Shown here: piece by piece, positions 32,075-38,730 of the stretch
Numbering within the stretch: the stretch's first letter is position 1
Layout: the number at the start of each line of letters is the position of its first letter
Assembly: GCA_029289325.1 (NCBI GenBank)
Contig: JARFTV010000005.1
Coordinates: forward strand, 1-41,204
Direction of reading: 5' to 3'
DNA length: 41,204 nt
DNA from: Alphaproteobacteria bacterium
GTDB taxonomy: Bacteria; Pseudomonadota; Alphaproteobacteria; Rhodobacterales; Rhodobacteraceae
The notes under the pieces: model-generated
Seen by the model: the letters and a program-made list of their open reading frames with translations, nothing else
The model's database searches: none
What the model was told of the DNA's origin: nothing
Made by a program: the position numbers and the translations under genes

Positions 32075-32926
32075 ATGCCGAACGACTATACCCCGCCGAA
32101 GGTCTGGAAATGGGAGCAGCCCTCGGGCGGCACCTTCGCCAGCATCAACCGTCCCATCGCGGGGGCCACGTATGACAAGGCGCTGCCGGTGGGTAAGCAT
32201 CCGTTGCAGCTTTATTCGCTGGCGACGCCGAACGGGGTCAAGGTGACCATCCTGCTGGAGGAGCTGCTTGAAGCCGGGCACGACGCGGAATACGACGCCT
32301 GGCTGGTCGAGATTTCCAAGGGCGACCAGTTCGGGTCCGGCTTCGTCGAGGTGAACCCGAATTCGAAGATCCCCGCGCTGATGGACCATTCACAGACTCC
32401 GCCGCAACGGGTGTTCGAGAGCGCCTCGATCATGCTGTACCTGGCCGAGAAGTTCGGCGGGGCCTTCATCCCGAAGGACCCGGCCAAGCGGACCGAGATG
32501 TTCAGCTGGCTGTTCTGGCAGATGGGGTCGGCGCCCTTCGTCGGCGGCGGCTTCGGGCATTTCTATGCCTATGCGCCGGTGAAGATCGAATATGCGATCA
32601 ACCGCTATGCGATGGAGACCAAGCGGCAGCTGGACGTGCTGGACCGGCATCTAGCCCAGAACGAGTGGATGGCCGGGGAGTATTCGCTGGCCGACATGGC
32701 GATTTTCGCCTGGTACGGCAGCCTGGTCCTGGGTCGTGCCTATAACGCGGCCGAGTTCCTGGATGTGGCGAGCTACCGGAACGTTGTCGCCTGGGCAAAT
32801 CGGATCGACGCGCGGCCAGCGGTGGTGCGAGGGCGGATGGTCAACCGCTCTTGGGGCGAGGAATGGGAGAAGCTGCCCGAACGCCACTCGGCAGCGGATT
32901 TCGACGCGCTGCCGAAGGCGCCCTGA
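32075..32926 (+). CDS. yghU: Glutathione S-transferase-like disulfide-bond oxidoreductase (YghU type)
   Basis: A 283-residue cytosolic glutathione-binding protein of the Nu-class YghU/YfcG group, which reduces disulfides and organic peroxides using two glutathiones. It begins with an extended N-terminus (KVWKWEQPSGGTFASINRPI) typical of YghU, then a thioredoxin-like domain with LYSLATPNGVKVTILLEE, VNPNSKIPALMD and FESASIMLYLAEKFG, and a helical C-terminal domain with NEWMAGEYSLADMAIFAWYG. GAAAGGAAGGG stands before ATG 32075. Single gene flanked by terminators on both sides. Confidence 0.92.
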   Translation: MPNDYTPPKVWKWEQPSGGTFASINRPIAGATYDKALPVGKHPLQLYSLATPNGVKVTILLEELLEAGHDAEYDAWLVEISKGDQFGSGFVEVNPNSKIPALMDHSQTPPQRVFESASIMLYLAEKFGGAFIPKDPAKRTEMFSWLFWQMGSAPFVGGGFGHFYAYAPVKIEYAINRYAMETKRQLDVLDRHLAQNEWMAGEYSLADMAIFAWYGSLVLGRAYNAAEFLDVASYRNVVAWANRIDARPAVVRGRMVNRSWGEEWEKLPERHSAADFDALPKAP

Positions 32927-32969
32927 GCCGACGGTTCATCGGCGGGGAACCCATCGCTGCGATGAAACG

Positions 32970-33000
32970 GGGGCGGAGCCAGGGCAGGCTCCGCCCCTTG
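32970..33000 (+). terminator. Hairpin terminator after yghU
   Basis: GGGGCGGAGCC (32970-32980) pairs exactly with GGCTCCGCCCC (32987-32997) around AGGGCA, followed by TTG. The stem is strong, the T run weak. It lies 44 bases after the stop. Confidence 0.7.
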
Positions 33001-33084
33001 CCTATCGTCAAGGTCCGATGCGCGCGGGGCGACGGGCGGCCGCCCATGGGCGGGCAGAAGCCGTCAAGACCATGATTTTTAAGG

Positions 33085-33099
33085 TGTTATCTGATAACA
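33085..33099. promoter_or_regulatory. Operator-like palindrome upstream of the peptidoglycan-binding gene
   Basis: TGTTATC-T-GATAACA, a perfect 7-base inverted repeat with a one-base centre, in an AT-rich patch 109 bases before the start of the secreted peptidoglycan-binding protein. Its form suits a dimeric regulator. The flanking 281-base gap (32927-33207) otherwise holds the yghU terminator and the direct repeats listed next. Confidence 0.45.
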
Positions 33100-33110
33100 G
33101 TCGGTCGTTC

Positions 33111-33141
33111 TTGCCTAACGGGGCGGCGCTTTTGCCTAACG
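33111..33141. repeat. Two direct repeats of TTGCCTAACG
   Basis: TTGCCTAACG at 33111-33120 and again at 33132-33141, 21 bases apart start to start, that is two helical turns, so a protein could bind both on the same DNA face. They lie between the palindrome at 33085-33099 and the gene start at 33208. Confidence 0.45.
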
Positions 33142-33207
33142 TGGACGGAAGGCCCATACCTTCTGGCATCCACCCGGACTGCCCGGGATACCACGAAAGG
33201 ACATGAC

Positions 33208-33684
33208 ATGCTGCTCTCTGTCACCAAGGCCCGGAACGCGCTGATTGCCGGCCTGGCCGCTGCATCGATCGCCATTCCCGCGGCTCCGGCTCTGGCGCTG
33301 AACGAGAAGGAAAAGGGCTTCGTCGCCGGTGTGGCCACCGCCGTGATCGTCGACGAACTGCTGAAGCAGGGCCGGATCGCCCGCGAGGCGCGGCGTGCGC
33401 CGCGGGTCGTCTATGTCGATCCGGCTCCGGTCTATCGGGCACCGGCGCATAGCGCGACGTCGATCTATGCCACCCCGGCCGCCCGCGCCTTCCAGAGCTA
33501 TTCGCTGAACGAACGGAAGGCGATCCAGCGCAACCTGCGCGCCTGGGGCTACTACCGCTCGTCGATCGACGGGAAGTTCGGACCCGGCACCTATAACGCG
33601 ATCACCGCCTATGCCCGCGACGAGGGCGTGTCGCTGCGCACCACCGCCAGCGCCTATGGCGTCTACGACGGCCTGCTCTACTGA
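33208..33684 (+). CDS. Secreted peptidoglycan-binding-domain protein
   Basis: A 158-residue protein with a signal peptide (about 1-32, ending in AAPALA), a short stretch containing GFVAGVATAVIVDELLKQGR, a Tyr/Pro/Ala-rich linker, and a C-terminal PG_binding_1-type domain: LNERKAIQRNLRAWGYYRSS and IDGKFGPGTYNAITAYARDEG. It would sit in the periplasm and bind the cell wall; no catalytic domain is attached. GAAAGGA stands before ATG 33208. It is a single gene with its own operator-like upstream region and a terminator after it. Confidence 0.85.
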   Translation: MLLSVTKARNALIAGLAAASIAIPAAPALALNEKEKGFVAGVATAVIVDELLKQGRIAREARRAPRVVYVDPAPVYRAPAHSATSIYATPAARAFQSYSLNERKAIQRNLRAWGYYRSSIDGKFGPGTYNAITAYARDEGVSLRTTASAYGVYDGLLY

Positions 33685-33725
33685 TCCCTTTTTCCCCAGG
33701 TGATCGAAGACCTGAACAGGCCCAT

Positions 33726-33765
33726 GACCCCCGGACCGGCTTCCCCCCGGACCGGGGGTCTTTTT
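33726..33765 (+). terminator. Intrinsic terminator after the peptidoglycan-binding gene
   Basis: GACCCCCGG (33726-33734) pairs with CCGGGGGTC (33752-33760), 17-base loop, followed by TTTTT. It separates this gene from the sigma factor, whose promoter must then lie between 33766 and about 33831. Confidence 0.85.
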
Positions 33766-33831
33766 GTCCGGGGCAAGGATTTCCGCGCGCGCCCCGCGAA
33801 GCGGGCCAAGGATTGCGCGGGCGCGCGCGTC

Positions 33832-34386
33832 ATGGAAGACGTGATGCTGATGGACACGCCGGACGAAATGCTTGCCGCTGCTGCTGCCCGGGGCGACCGG
33901 GCTGCCTTTGCCACCCTGGTCGGGCGGCACTATGACCGGGTGCACGGGCTGGCCTGGCGCCTGACCGGATCCAAGGCCGAGGCCGAGGATCTGGCGCAGG
34001 ACATCTGCGCGGCCCTGCCGGTGAAGCGGCAGAACTGGCGGGGCGAGGCGCGCTTCACCACCTGGCTTTACCGCGTGGTGGTGAACGCCGCCCATGACCT
34101 GCGCCGTCGGCAGGCGACCCGCGCCCGGGCCGCCGCCGGCTGGGGCGACTGGGAGATCGCGCGCCAGGATGAGATCGCGACCCAGGCCGAGGCCGCGGAT
34201 TGGCTGGCCCAGGCGATGACGCGACTTTCGCCGGAACTCCGCGACACAGTGGCGCTGGTGCTGGGCGAGGATATGACGCAGGCCGAGGCGGGGGTTGTGC
34301 TGGGCGTGTCGGAAGGCACCATTGCCTGGCGGATGAGCGAAGTGAAGAAACGGCTGCGTGCCATGGCCCGGGAGGAGGCGGAATGA
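33832..34386 (+). CDS. ECF-type RNA polymerase sigma factor
   Basis: A sigma-70 family protein of about 184 residues with region 2 (AFATLVGRHYDRVHGLAWRL then AEDLAQDICAALP, and WLYRVVVNAAHDLRRR) and region 4 (LSPELRDTVALVLGEDMTQA, with the helix-turn-helix GVVLGVSEGTIAWRMSEVKKRL). There is no region 3, as expected for ECF factors. ATG 33832 is the likely start; in-frame ATGs at 33844 and 33850 are alternatives. The stop overlaps the start of the VWA gene (ATGA), a usual arrangement for an ECF factor and its anti-sigma partner. Target genes are unknown. Confidence 0.88.
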   Translation: MEDVMLMDTPDEMLAAAAARGDRAAFATLVGRHYDRVHGLAWRLTGSKAEAEDLAQDICAALPVKRQNWRGEARFTTWLYRVVVNAAHDLRRRQATRARAAAGWGDWEIARQDEIATQAEAADWLAQAMTRLSPELRDTVALVLGEDMTQAEAGVVLGVSEGTIAWRMSEVKKRLRAMAREEAE

Positions 34387-36341
34387 CCGACGATCTCGAC
34401 GCCCTTCGCCGCGGCCTGCACGCCGCGCCCGCGCCCGAGGCCGAGGCCAGGGACCGGGCCATGCGGCTTGCGATGGTAAATTTCGACCGGCTCCAAGGAT
34501 CGACCGATCCCGCCCGTTCCAGTGAGGACCGCCCGACGGAGGCGGGTTCCCTGAACGGAGTGCGTCGCATGATCGGCTACCTGACCTCTCGCCCTGCCCT
34601 TGCCCTGACCACCTCGGCCGCCGCGCTTCTGATCGGCGTGGCGGTGATCCTGCCCGTGACGGACCTGCGCCTGCCCGGCCGCAGCGAACCGCCGATGGCC
34701 ACGGCCGATGCGCCCGCGCCGATGGCCACGGCCGATGCGCCTGCGCCGATGGCCACGGCCGATGCGCCTGCGCCGATGGAAGAGGCCGTCGCCGAGGCGA
34801 CCGCCGACTTGGCCCTCGATGCCCCGGCCGTGGCCGCCGCGCCGCCTGCCGATGGCCGGCTGCGGATGGCGCTGCCCGAGGGTGCCATGCCGGCGGTCGA
34901 GCCGATGGCCGCCCCCCTGCCCGACCTCGCGCAGGCGCAGCGCATCGACGCGTCCGAGGCCTATGCCAATGCCGCCCCCAACCCGGTGAAGGTGACGGCG
35001 GAAGAGCCGGTCTCGACCTTCTCGATCGATGTGGACACGGCCTCCTGGGCGGTGATCCGGTCCTCGCTGAACTTCGGGGTCCTGCCCCTGCCCGAGCAGG
35101 TGCGGATCGAGGAGATGGTGAACTATTTCCCCTATGCCTATCCGGCACCGACGCCGGAGGCGGCCTTCTCCACCACGGTCGCGGTGATGCAGACGCCGTG
35201 GAACCCCGGCACGCGGCTGGTGACGATCGGCATCCAGGGCGCGCTGCCCGCAGTGGCGGACAGGCCGCCGCTGAACCTGGTGTTCCTGATCGACACTTCG
35301 GGGTCGATGGAGGATGCCAACAAGCTTGGACTGCTGAAACAGTCGCTGGCGATGATGCTGCCGGAACTACGGCCCGAGGATCAGGTCGCGATCGTGGCCT
35401 ATGCCGGATCGGCTGGCGAGGTGCTGCCGCCGACCCCGGCGGGGGACCGTGCGACGATCCTGGCCGCGCTGGACCGCCTGTCGGCGGGCGGGTCGACCGC
35501 CGGGGCCGAGGGGCTGGAGTTGGCCTATCAGATCGCCGAGACAATGGCCTCCGACGGTGAGGTGAGCCGGATCCTGCTGGCGACGGATGGAGATTTCAAC
35601 GTCGGGATCAGCGACCCCGCGGCGCTGACGAACTATGTTGCGAAGAAGCGTGAGACCGGGACCTATCTGTCGGTCCTGGGCTTCGGACGCGGAAATCTGG
35701 ACGATGCGGTGATGCAGGCGCTGGCACAGAACGGCAACGGTCATGCGGCCTATATCGACACCCTGAGCGAGGCGCGGAAGGTGCTGGTCGACCAACTGAC
35801 CGGGTCGCTGTTCCCGATCGCGGATGACGTGAAGATCCAGGTGGAATGGAACCCGGCCACGGTCGCGGAATACCGGCTGATCGGCTACGAGACGCGGGCG
35901 CTGCGGCGCGAGGATTTCAACAACGACCGGGTGGATGCGGGCGAGATCGGGGCCGGAACCCAAGTTACCGCGATCTATGAGGTGACGGCGCCGGGATCCG
36001 AGTCCCTGCTGAACGATCCGCTGCGCTATGGCGCGGCGGCGACCGGGACGACGGAGGGCGAGCTTGGCTTCCTGCGGCTGCGCTGGAAGGCACCGGGGAT
36101 CGAAAGCTCGACCCTGATCGAGACGCCGATCACCGGGGCGGAAGCGGCGACCGAGGAGACCCGCTTCGCGGCGGCCATCGCGGGCTTTGGTCAGCTTCTG
36201 CAGGGTTCGGTCTATCTGGGCGACTGGGGCTGGGACGATGCGATCGCGCTTGCGGTCGCAGCGCGGGGCGAGGACGCCTATGGCTATCGCAACGAGGCGG
36301 TCACGCTGATGCGGCTGGCGGCAAGCGTGGCGCGGCAATAG
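34383..36341 (+). CDS. Membrane VWA-domain protein (YfbK-like), possible anti-sigma factor
   Basis: A 652-residue protein with a short cytoplasmic N-terminus (1-60, helical, DDLDALRRGLHAAP), one membrane helix (about 72-95), an Ala/Pro-rich periplasmic linker with three exact nonapeptide repeats (MATADAPAP), a YfbK-type N-terminal domain (STFSIDVDTASWAVIRSSLN), a von Willebrand A domain with the MIDAS motif DTSGS (304-308), and a YfbK C-terminal (DUF3520) region. It starts inside the sigma-factor stop. The cytoplasmic end plus the coupling suggest it holds the sigma factor, with the VWA domain as sensor (inference). Known YfbK functions are unclear. Confidence 0.85.
   Translation: MTDDLDALRRGLHAAPAPEAEARDRAMRLAMVNFDRLQGSTDPARSSEDRPTEAGSLNGVRRMIGYLTSRPALALTTSAAALLIGVAVILPVTDLRLPGRSEPPMATADAPAPMATADAPAPMATADAPAPMEEAVAEATADLALDAPAVAAAPPADGRLRMALPEGAMPAVEPMAAPLPDLAQAQRIDASEAYANAAPNPVKVTAEEPVSTFSIDVDTASWAVIRSSLNFGVLPLPEQVRIEEMVNYFPYAYPAPTPEAAFSTTVAVMQTPWNPGTRLVTIGIQGALPAVADRPPLNLVFLIDTSGSMEDANKLGLLKQSLAMMLPELRPEDQVAIVAYAGSAGEVLPPTPAGDRATILAALDRLSAGGSTAGAEGLELAYQIAETMASDGEVSRILLATDGDFNVGISDPAALTNYVAKKRETGTYLSVLGFGRGNLDDAVMQALAQNGNGHAAYIDTLSEARKVLVDQLTGSLFPIADDVKIQVEWNPATVAEYRLIGYETRALRREDFNNDRVDAGEIGAGTQVTAIYEVTAPGSESLLNDPLRYGAAATGTTEGELGFLRLRWKAPGIESSTLIETPITGAEAATEETRFAAAIAGFGQLLQGSVYLGDWGWDDAIALAVAARGEDAYGYRNEAVTLMRLAASVARQ
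34695..34775 (+). repeat. Three tandem 27-bp repeats inside the VWA gene
   Basis: Units at 34695-34721, 34722-34748 and 34749-34775, identical except for one C/T difference in the first. Each encodes MATADAPAP in the periplasmic linker. In-frame repeats of this sort change copy number by slippage without breaking the gene. Confidence 0.9.
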
Positions 36342-36347
36342 GGACGG

Positions 36348-36405
36348 CTCCTCGTGCCGCTGCGCCTGCTCGTCGCGGAATGACCGCGAGGAGTGACGAA
36401 GTCAT
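36348..36405. repeat. Dispersed palindromic repeat (family A, copy 2)
   Basis: CTCCTCG (36348-36354) pairs with CGAGGAG (36387-36393), with CTGCTCGTCG between them, followed by GACGAAGTCATC. Same order of blocks as at 7361-7419. It lies directly after the VWA gene stop, in the 134-base gap to hsp20. Confidence 0.55.
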
Positions 36406-36420
36406 CGGCGGGCAATCCGG

Positions 36421-36454
36421 AAGAAGAACGGCGCGCCCCGGTCGGGACGCGCCG
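36421..36454 (-). terminator. Intrinsic terminator of hsp20
   Basis: Read on the minus strand, an 11-bp stem (36454-36444 with 36439-36429, one G-T pair) closes a GACC loop and is followed by TTCTTCTT. It lies 21 bases after the hsp20 stop and may also stop transcripts from the VWA gene on the other strand. Confidence 0.85.
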
Positions 36455-36475
36455 CTGCCGAAAGGTCAAGAGGGA

Positions 36476-36946
36476 TCAGTTGACCGTTTCGGCCTTGGCT
36501 TCCAGCACGGGGGTCGCGCCGTTGGCACGGGCGATCTCGATCCGGCGGGGCTTCATTGCCTCGGGCACTTCGCGGACGAGGTCGATATGCAGCATCCCGT
36601 GTTCATGCGTCGCGCCCGCGACGCGGACATGGTCGGCAAGGGCGAAGCGACGCTCGAACGCGCGGGTGGCAATGCCGCGATGCAGATAGCTGCGCGGGCT
36701 CTCCTCGGCGGATTTGCGGGCCGAGACATGCAGGCTGCCATCCTTGACCTCGACGCTCAGCTCCTCGGGCGCAAAGCCCGCGACGGCGATCGAGATGCGG
36801 TAGGCATCCTCGGCGGTCTTTTCGATGTTGTAGGGGGGATAGGTCGGCTGGGCCACGTCGCTGGTCAGCACCCGGTCCATCAGATCGGCGATCCGGTCAA
36901 AGCCGACGGTGGCGCGGTAGAGCGGCGCGAAATCGAGGTTACGCAT
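36476..36946 (-). CDS. Small heat-shock protein, Hsp20 family
   Basis: A 156-residue IbpA-type chaperone that holds unfolding proteins. N-terminus MRNLDFAPLYRATVGFDRIADLM is typical of the group; the alpha-crystallin domain follows (YNIEKTAEDAYRISIAVAGF to about residue 130, with RSYLHRGIATRAFERRFALA and the HGMLHIDLVRE strand), and the C-terminus has the RRIEI-type I-x-I-like anchor. ATG 36946 is the start because AGGAGG (36958-36953 on the minus strand) is six bases away; the ATG at 36952 would have no spacing. The leader looks like a ROSE RNA thermometer behind an RpoH-like promoter, both listed separately. Confidence 0.93.
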   Translation of the reverse strand: MRNLDFAPLYRATVGFDRIADLMDRVLTSDVAQPTYPPYNIEKTAEDAYRISIAVAGFAPEELSVEVKDGSLHVSARKSAEESPRSYLHRGIATRAFERRFALADHVRVAGATHEHGMLHIDLVREVPEAMKPRRIEIARANGATPVLEAKAETVN

Positions 36947-36950
36947 TGTC

Positions 36951-36999
36951 ATCCTCCTGGAAGCGATGTCTTGGCGCCCACCCCGTCGCGGGGCTGGGC
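36951..36999 (-). promoter_or_regulatory. ROSE-type RNA thermometer in the hsp20 leader
   Basis: On the minus strand the bases just before the start fold into AUC-G-CUU-CCAG-AGG-AG-GAU: AUC pairs with GAU, a G bulges, and CUU pairs with AGG of the Shine-Dalgarno (36967-36951). The UCGCU block with the bulged G facing the ribosome site is the hallmark of ROSE elements in alphaproteobacterial small heat-shock genes. A second, stronger hairpin lies upstream (36999-36976, GCCCA-CCCCG arms). Heat would melt the weak hairpin and free the ribosome site. The fold was made by hand. Confidence 0.7.
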
Positions 37000-37038
37000 A
37001 GGGGTCACCGGGCCCATCATGGCACCCGGATACCAGTG

Positions 37039-37067
37039 AGGTAAGAAGCGGAAACGGGCGTTTCAAG
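37039..37067 (-). promoter_or_regulatory. RpoH (sigma-32)-type promoter of hsp20
   Basis: On the minus strand CTTGAAA (37067-37061) and CTTACCT (37045-37039) are separated so that CTTG is followed by 18 bases and then the -10, one mismatch from the alphaproteobacterial RpoH form CTTG-N17/18-CYTATNT. Transcription would start near 37032, giving a leader of about 85 bases that holds the thermometer. Confidence 0.65.
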
Positions 37068-37073
37068 ACCCGC

Positions 37074-37886
37074 TCAGGGCCGGAGAAAACGGGCCCCGGT
37101 ATCTCCGGAATCGCCGCCCGGAGTGATGCGTTTTCCGACCGTCCGGTCCGGTGCCCCGGCCGGAGCCTCACTGGTCACGCGGCCGCTGCGCAGCGCCGCC
37201 TTCAGCGCGGCGACACGGTCGGGAAGCTCCATCCCGATGGCGACAGGACGGCCGTCCATCACACTGCCGGCCGAGATGATCGAGACGATCCGTGCCCGGT
37301 ATTGTCTGCGGTCCAGCACCGGCGCGCCCGAGGATCCGGGCGCCACGTCGCAGTCGAAGGCAAGAAGCGCCCCCTGCCGGTCAAGCGCACGGCAGACCGG
37401 TTGCCAGGACAGCGCCGTCTCCCGCCCGGCACCGTAGGAGACGACGCTGACCTCATCCCCCTGGCCGGGCGCGGACACCAGGAAAGGCGCGATGACCGAG
37501 GTCGGGATCGGCTGCGCCAGTTCCAGGAGCGCGACGTCAAGCTCCAGCATCCTGAGCGGGGCCGGGTCGAGCGGGCGGAAGATCGGGTCGACGACGGTGC
37601 GCCGGACACCGGATTGGGCCAAAGCCACCCCGTCGGCAAACCCGGCGCGGAAGGTGATTGCCTCTGCTGGAACCGGCGAGCCGTCATCGCGCAGGATACA
37701 GTGGCCGGCGGTCAGGACCAGATCGGGGGCGATCAACGCGCCGGTGCAGAAGCTGCCATCCTCGACATCGACGCGGCCCACGCCCTCGAAGCCGCGCAGG
37801 TCCTCACGCGTCGTCAGGCGGTCCAGCCCGTCCTGCGCGGCGGCGGGGATGGCCACCAGCAGGGCAAGGACCACCCAAGGTTTCAT
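37074..37886 (-). CDS. Secreted trypsin-like serine protease (second of a tandem pair)
   Basis: A 270-residue S1-family protein with signal peptide (1-18, ending in AAAQ) and the complete catalytic triad: H62 in LTAGHC, D117 in ELDVALLEL, S186 in PGSSGAPV. Two cysteine pairs are likely, including FCTGALIAPD...HC. The C-terminal 40 residues are a polar tail. Its ATG overlaps the stop of the preceding protease gene (ATGA). The target is unknown; such proteins act in the periplasm or outside the cell. Confidence 0.9.
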   Translation of the reverse strand: MKPWVVLALLVAIPAAAQDGLDRLTTREDLRGFEGVGRVDVEDGSFCTGALIAPDLVLTAGHCILRDDGSPVPAEAITFRAGFADGVALAQSGVRRTVVDPIFRPLDPAPLRMLELDVALLELAQPIPTSVIAPFLVSAPGQGDEVSVVSYGAGRETALSWQPVCRALDRQGALLAFDCDVAPGSSGAPVLDRRQYRARIVSIISAGSVMDGRPVAIGMELPDRVAALKAALRSGRVTSEAPAGAPDRTVGKRITPGGDSGDTGARFLRP

Positions 37887-38692
37887 GGCTTGATGAACTT
37901 CGCGCCCTCGCCCTGCCCGCCCGACAGGACCCGAACCGTCCCGGCCCCGGCCCGGCTGCGCGCCTTGCTGGCCTCGAGCGCGGAATGGAGCTGGTGCAGC
38001 GGCTCGGCCAGAGGCACGGCCAGCGCGACCTTGCGCCCCTCGACCTCGGCCTTGGCCGAGATGACCGAGACCACCCGCGCCACCCCGTCATGCACCGAAA
38101 AGACCGGCGCGCCCGATGAGCCGAAATCGACGTTGCAGGACAGGATCAGCGTCTGGCGACGGCCGCCCAGCACCTCGCAGAACTCCTGGATCGAGGGGGC
38201 CTCGGCCCGGTCCTGGGCGTAGGAGACGACGCCGACCCGGTCCCCCTCGACCGGCGTGGCCCCGGTCTCGAACGGGGTCAGCGTGGGCAGGCGGATCGGC
38301 TGGTTCAGTTCGAGCAGGGCGAGGTCGGAGGTCACCCGCTCCAGTTTGTCTTCGGCGACATAGCGATAGTCCGGATGGGCCACCGCCCGGGCGACGCTAC
38401 GGTAGGCCACCGCGCGGCCGTTACGCCAGCCGGCCTGAAACTGGATATCCTCGGGCCGCATCTGGACGCCGGTGGACTTGTCATAAAGGCAATGCGCCGC
38501 CGTCACCACGAGATGCGGCGCGATCAGGGCACCGGTGCAGAAGCCCCGGTCGCCCAGCATCAGCTTTCCCACCGCGTCCCAGCCACGCGAATCGTCGGCC
38601 GTCTGCAGGCTGACGATCGCGGCATCCTGCGCCGTCGCCGCCCCCGGCAGGGCCAGCGCCAGGGAGATCAGCGCGGGAATCAGGTGACGCAT
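37883..38692 (-). CDS. Secreted trypsin-like serine protease (first of a tandem pair)
   Basis: A 269-residue S1-family protein with signal peptide (1-22, ending in GAATAQ) and triad H67 (VTAAHC), D123 (TSDLALLEL) and S193 (FGSSGAPV). It is clearly a paralogue of the next gene, sharing FCTGALIAP, the VVSYA strand and the C-terminal extension, so the pair arose by tandem duplication followed by divergence. AAGGGAGG stands six bases before ATG 38692. It follows glcF by 38 bases on the same strand with only a weak hairpin (38713-38727) between them, so read-through from the glc operon is possible. Confidence 0.9.
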   Translation of the reverse strand: MRHLIPALISLALALPGAATAQDAAIVSLQTADDSRGWDAVGKLMLGDRGFCTGALIAPHLVVTAAHCLYDKSTGVQMRPEDIQFQAGWRNGRAVAYRSVARAVAHPDYRYVAEDKLERVTSDLALLELNQPIRLPTLTPFETGATPVEGDRVGVVSYAQDRAEAPSIQEFCEVLGGRRQTLILSCNVDFGSSGAPVFSVHDGVARVVSVISAKAEVEGRKVALAVPLAEPLHQLHSALEASKARSRAGAGTVRVLSGGQGEGAKFIKP

Positions 38693-38730
38693 GGAACCTC
38701 CCTTCCGCAGGACTTGGACTACCCAAGGAG

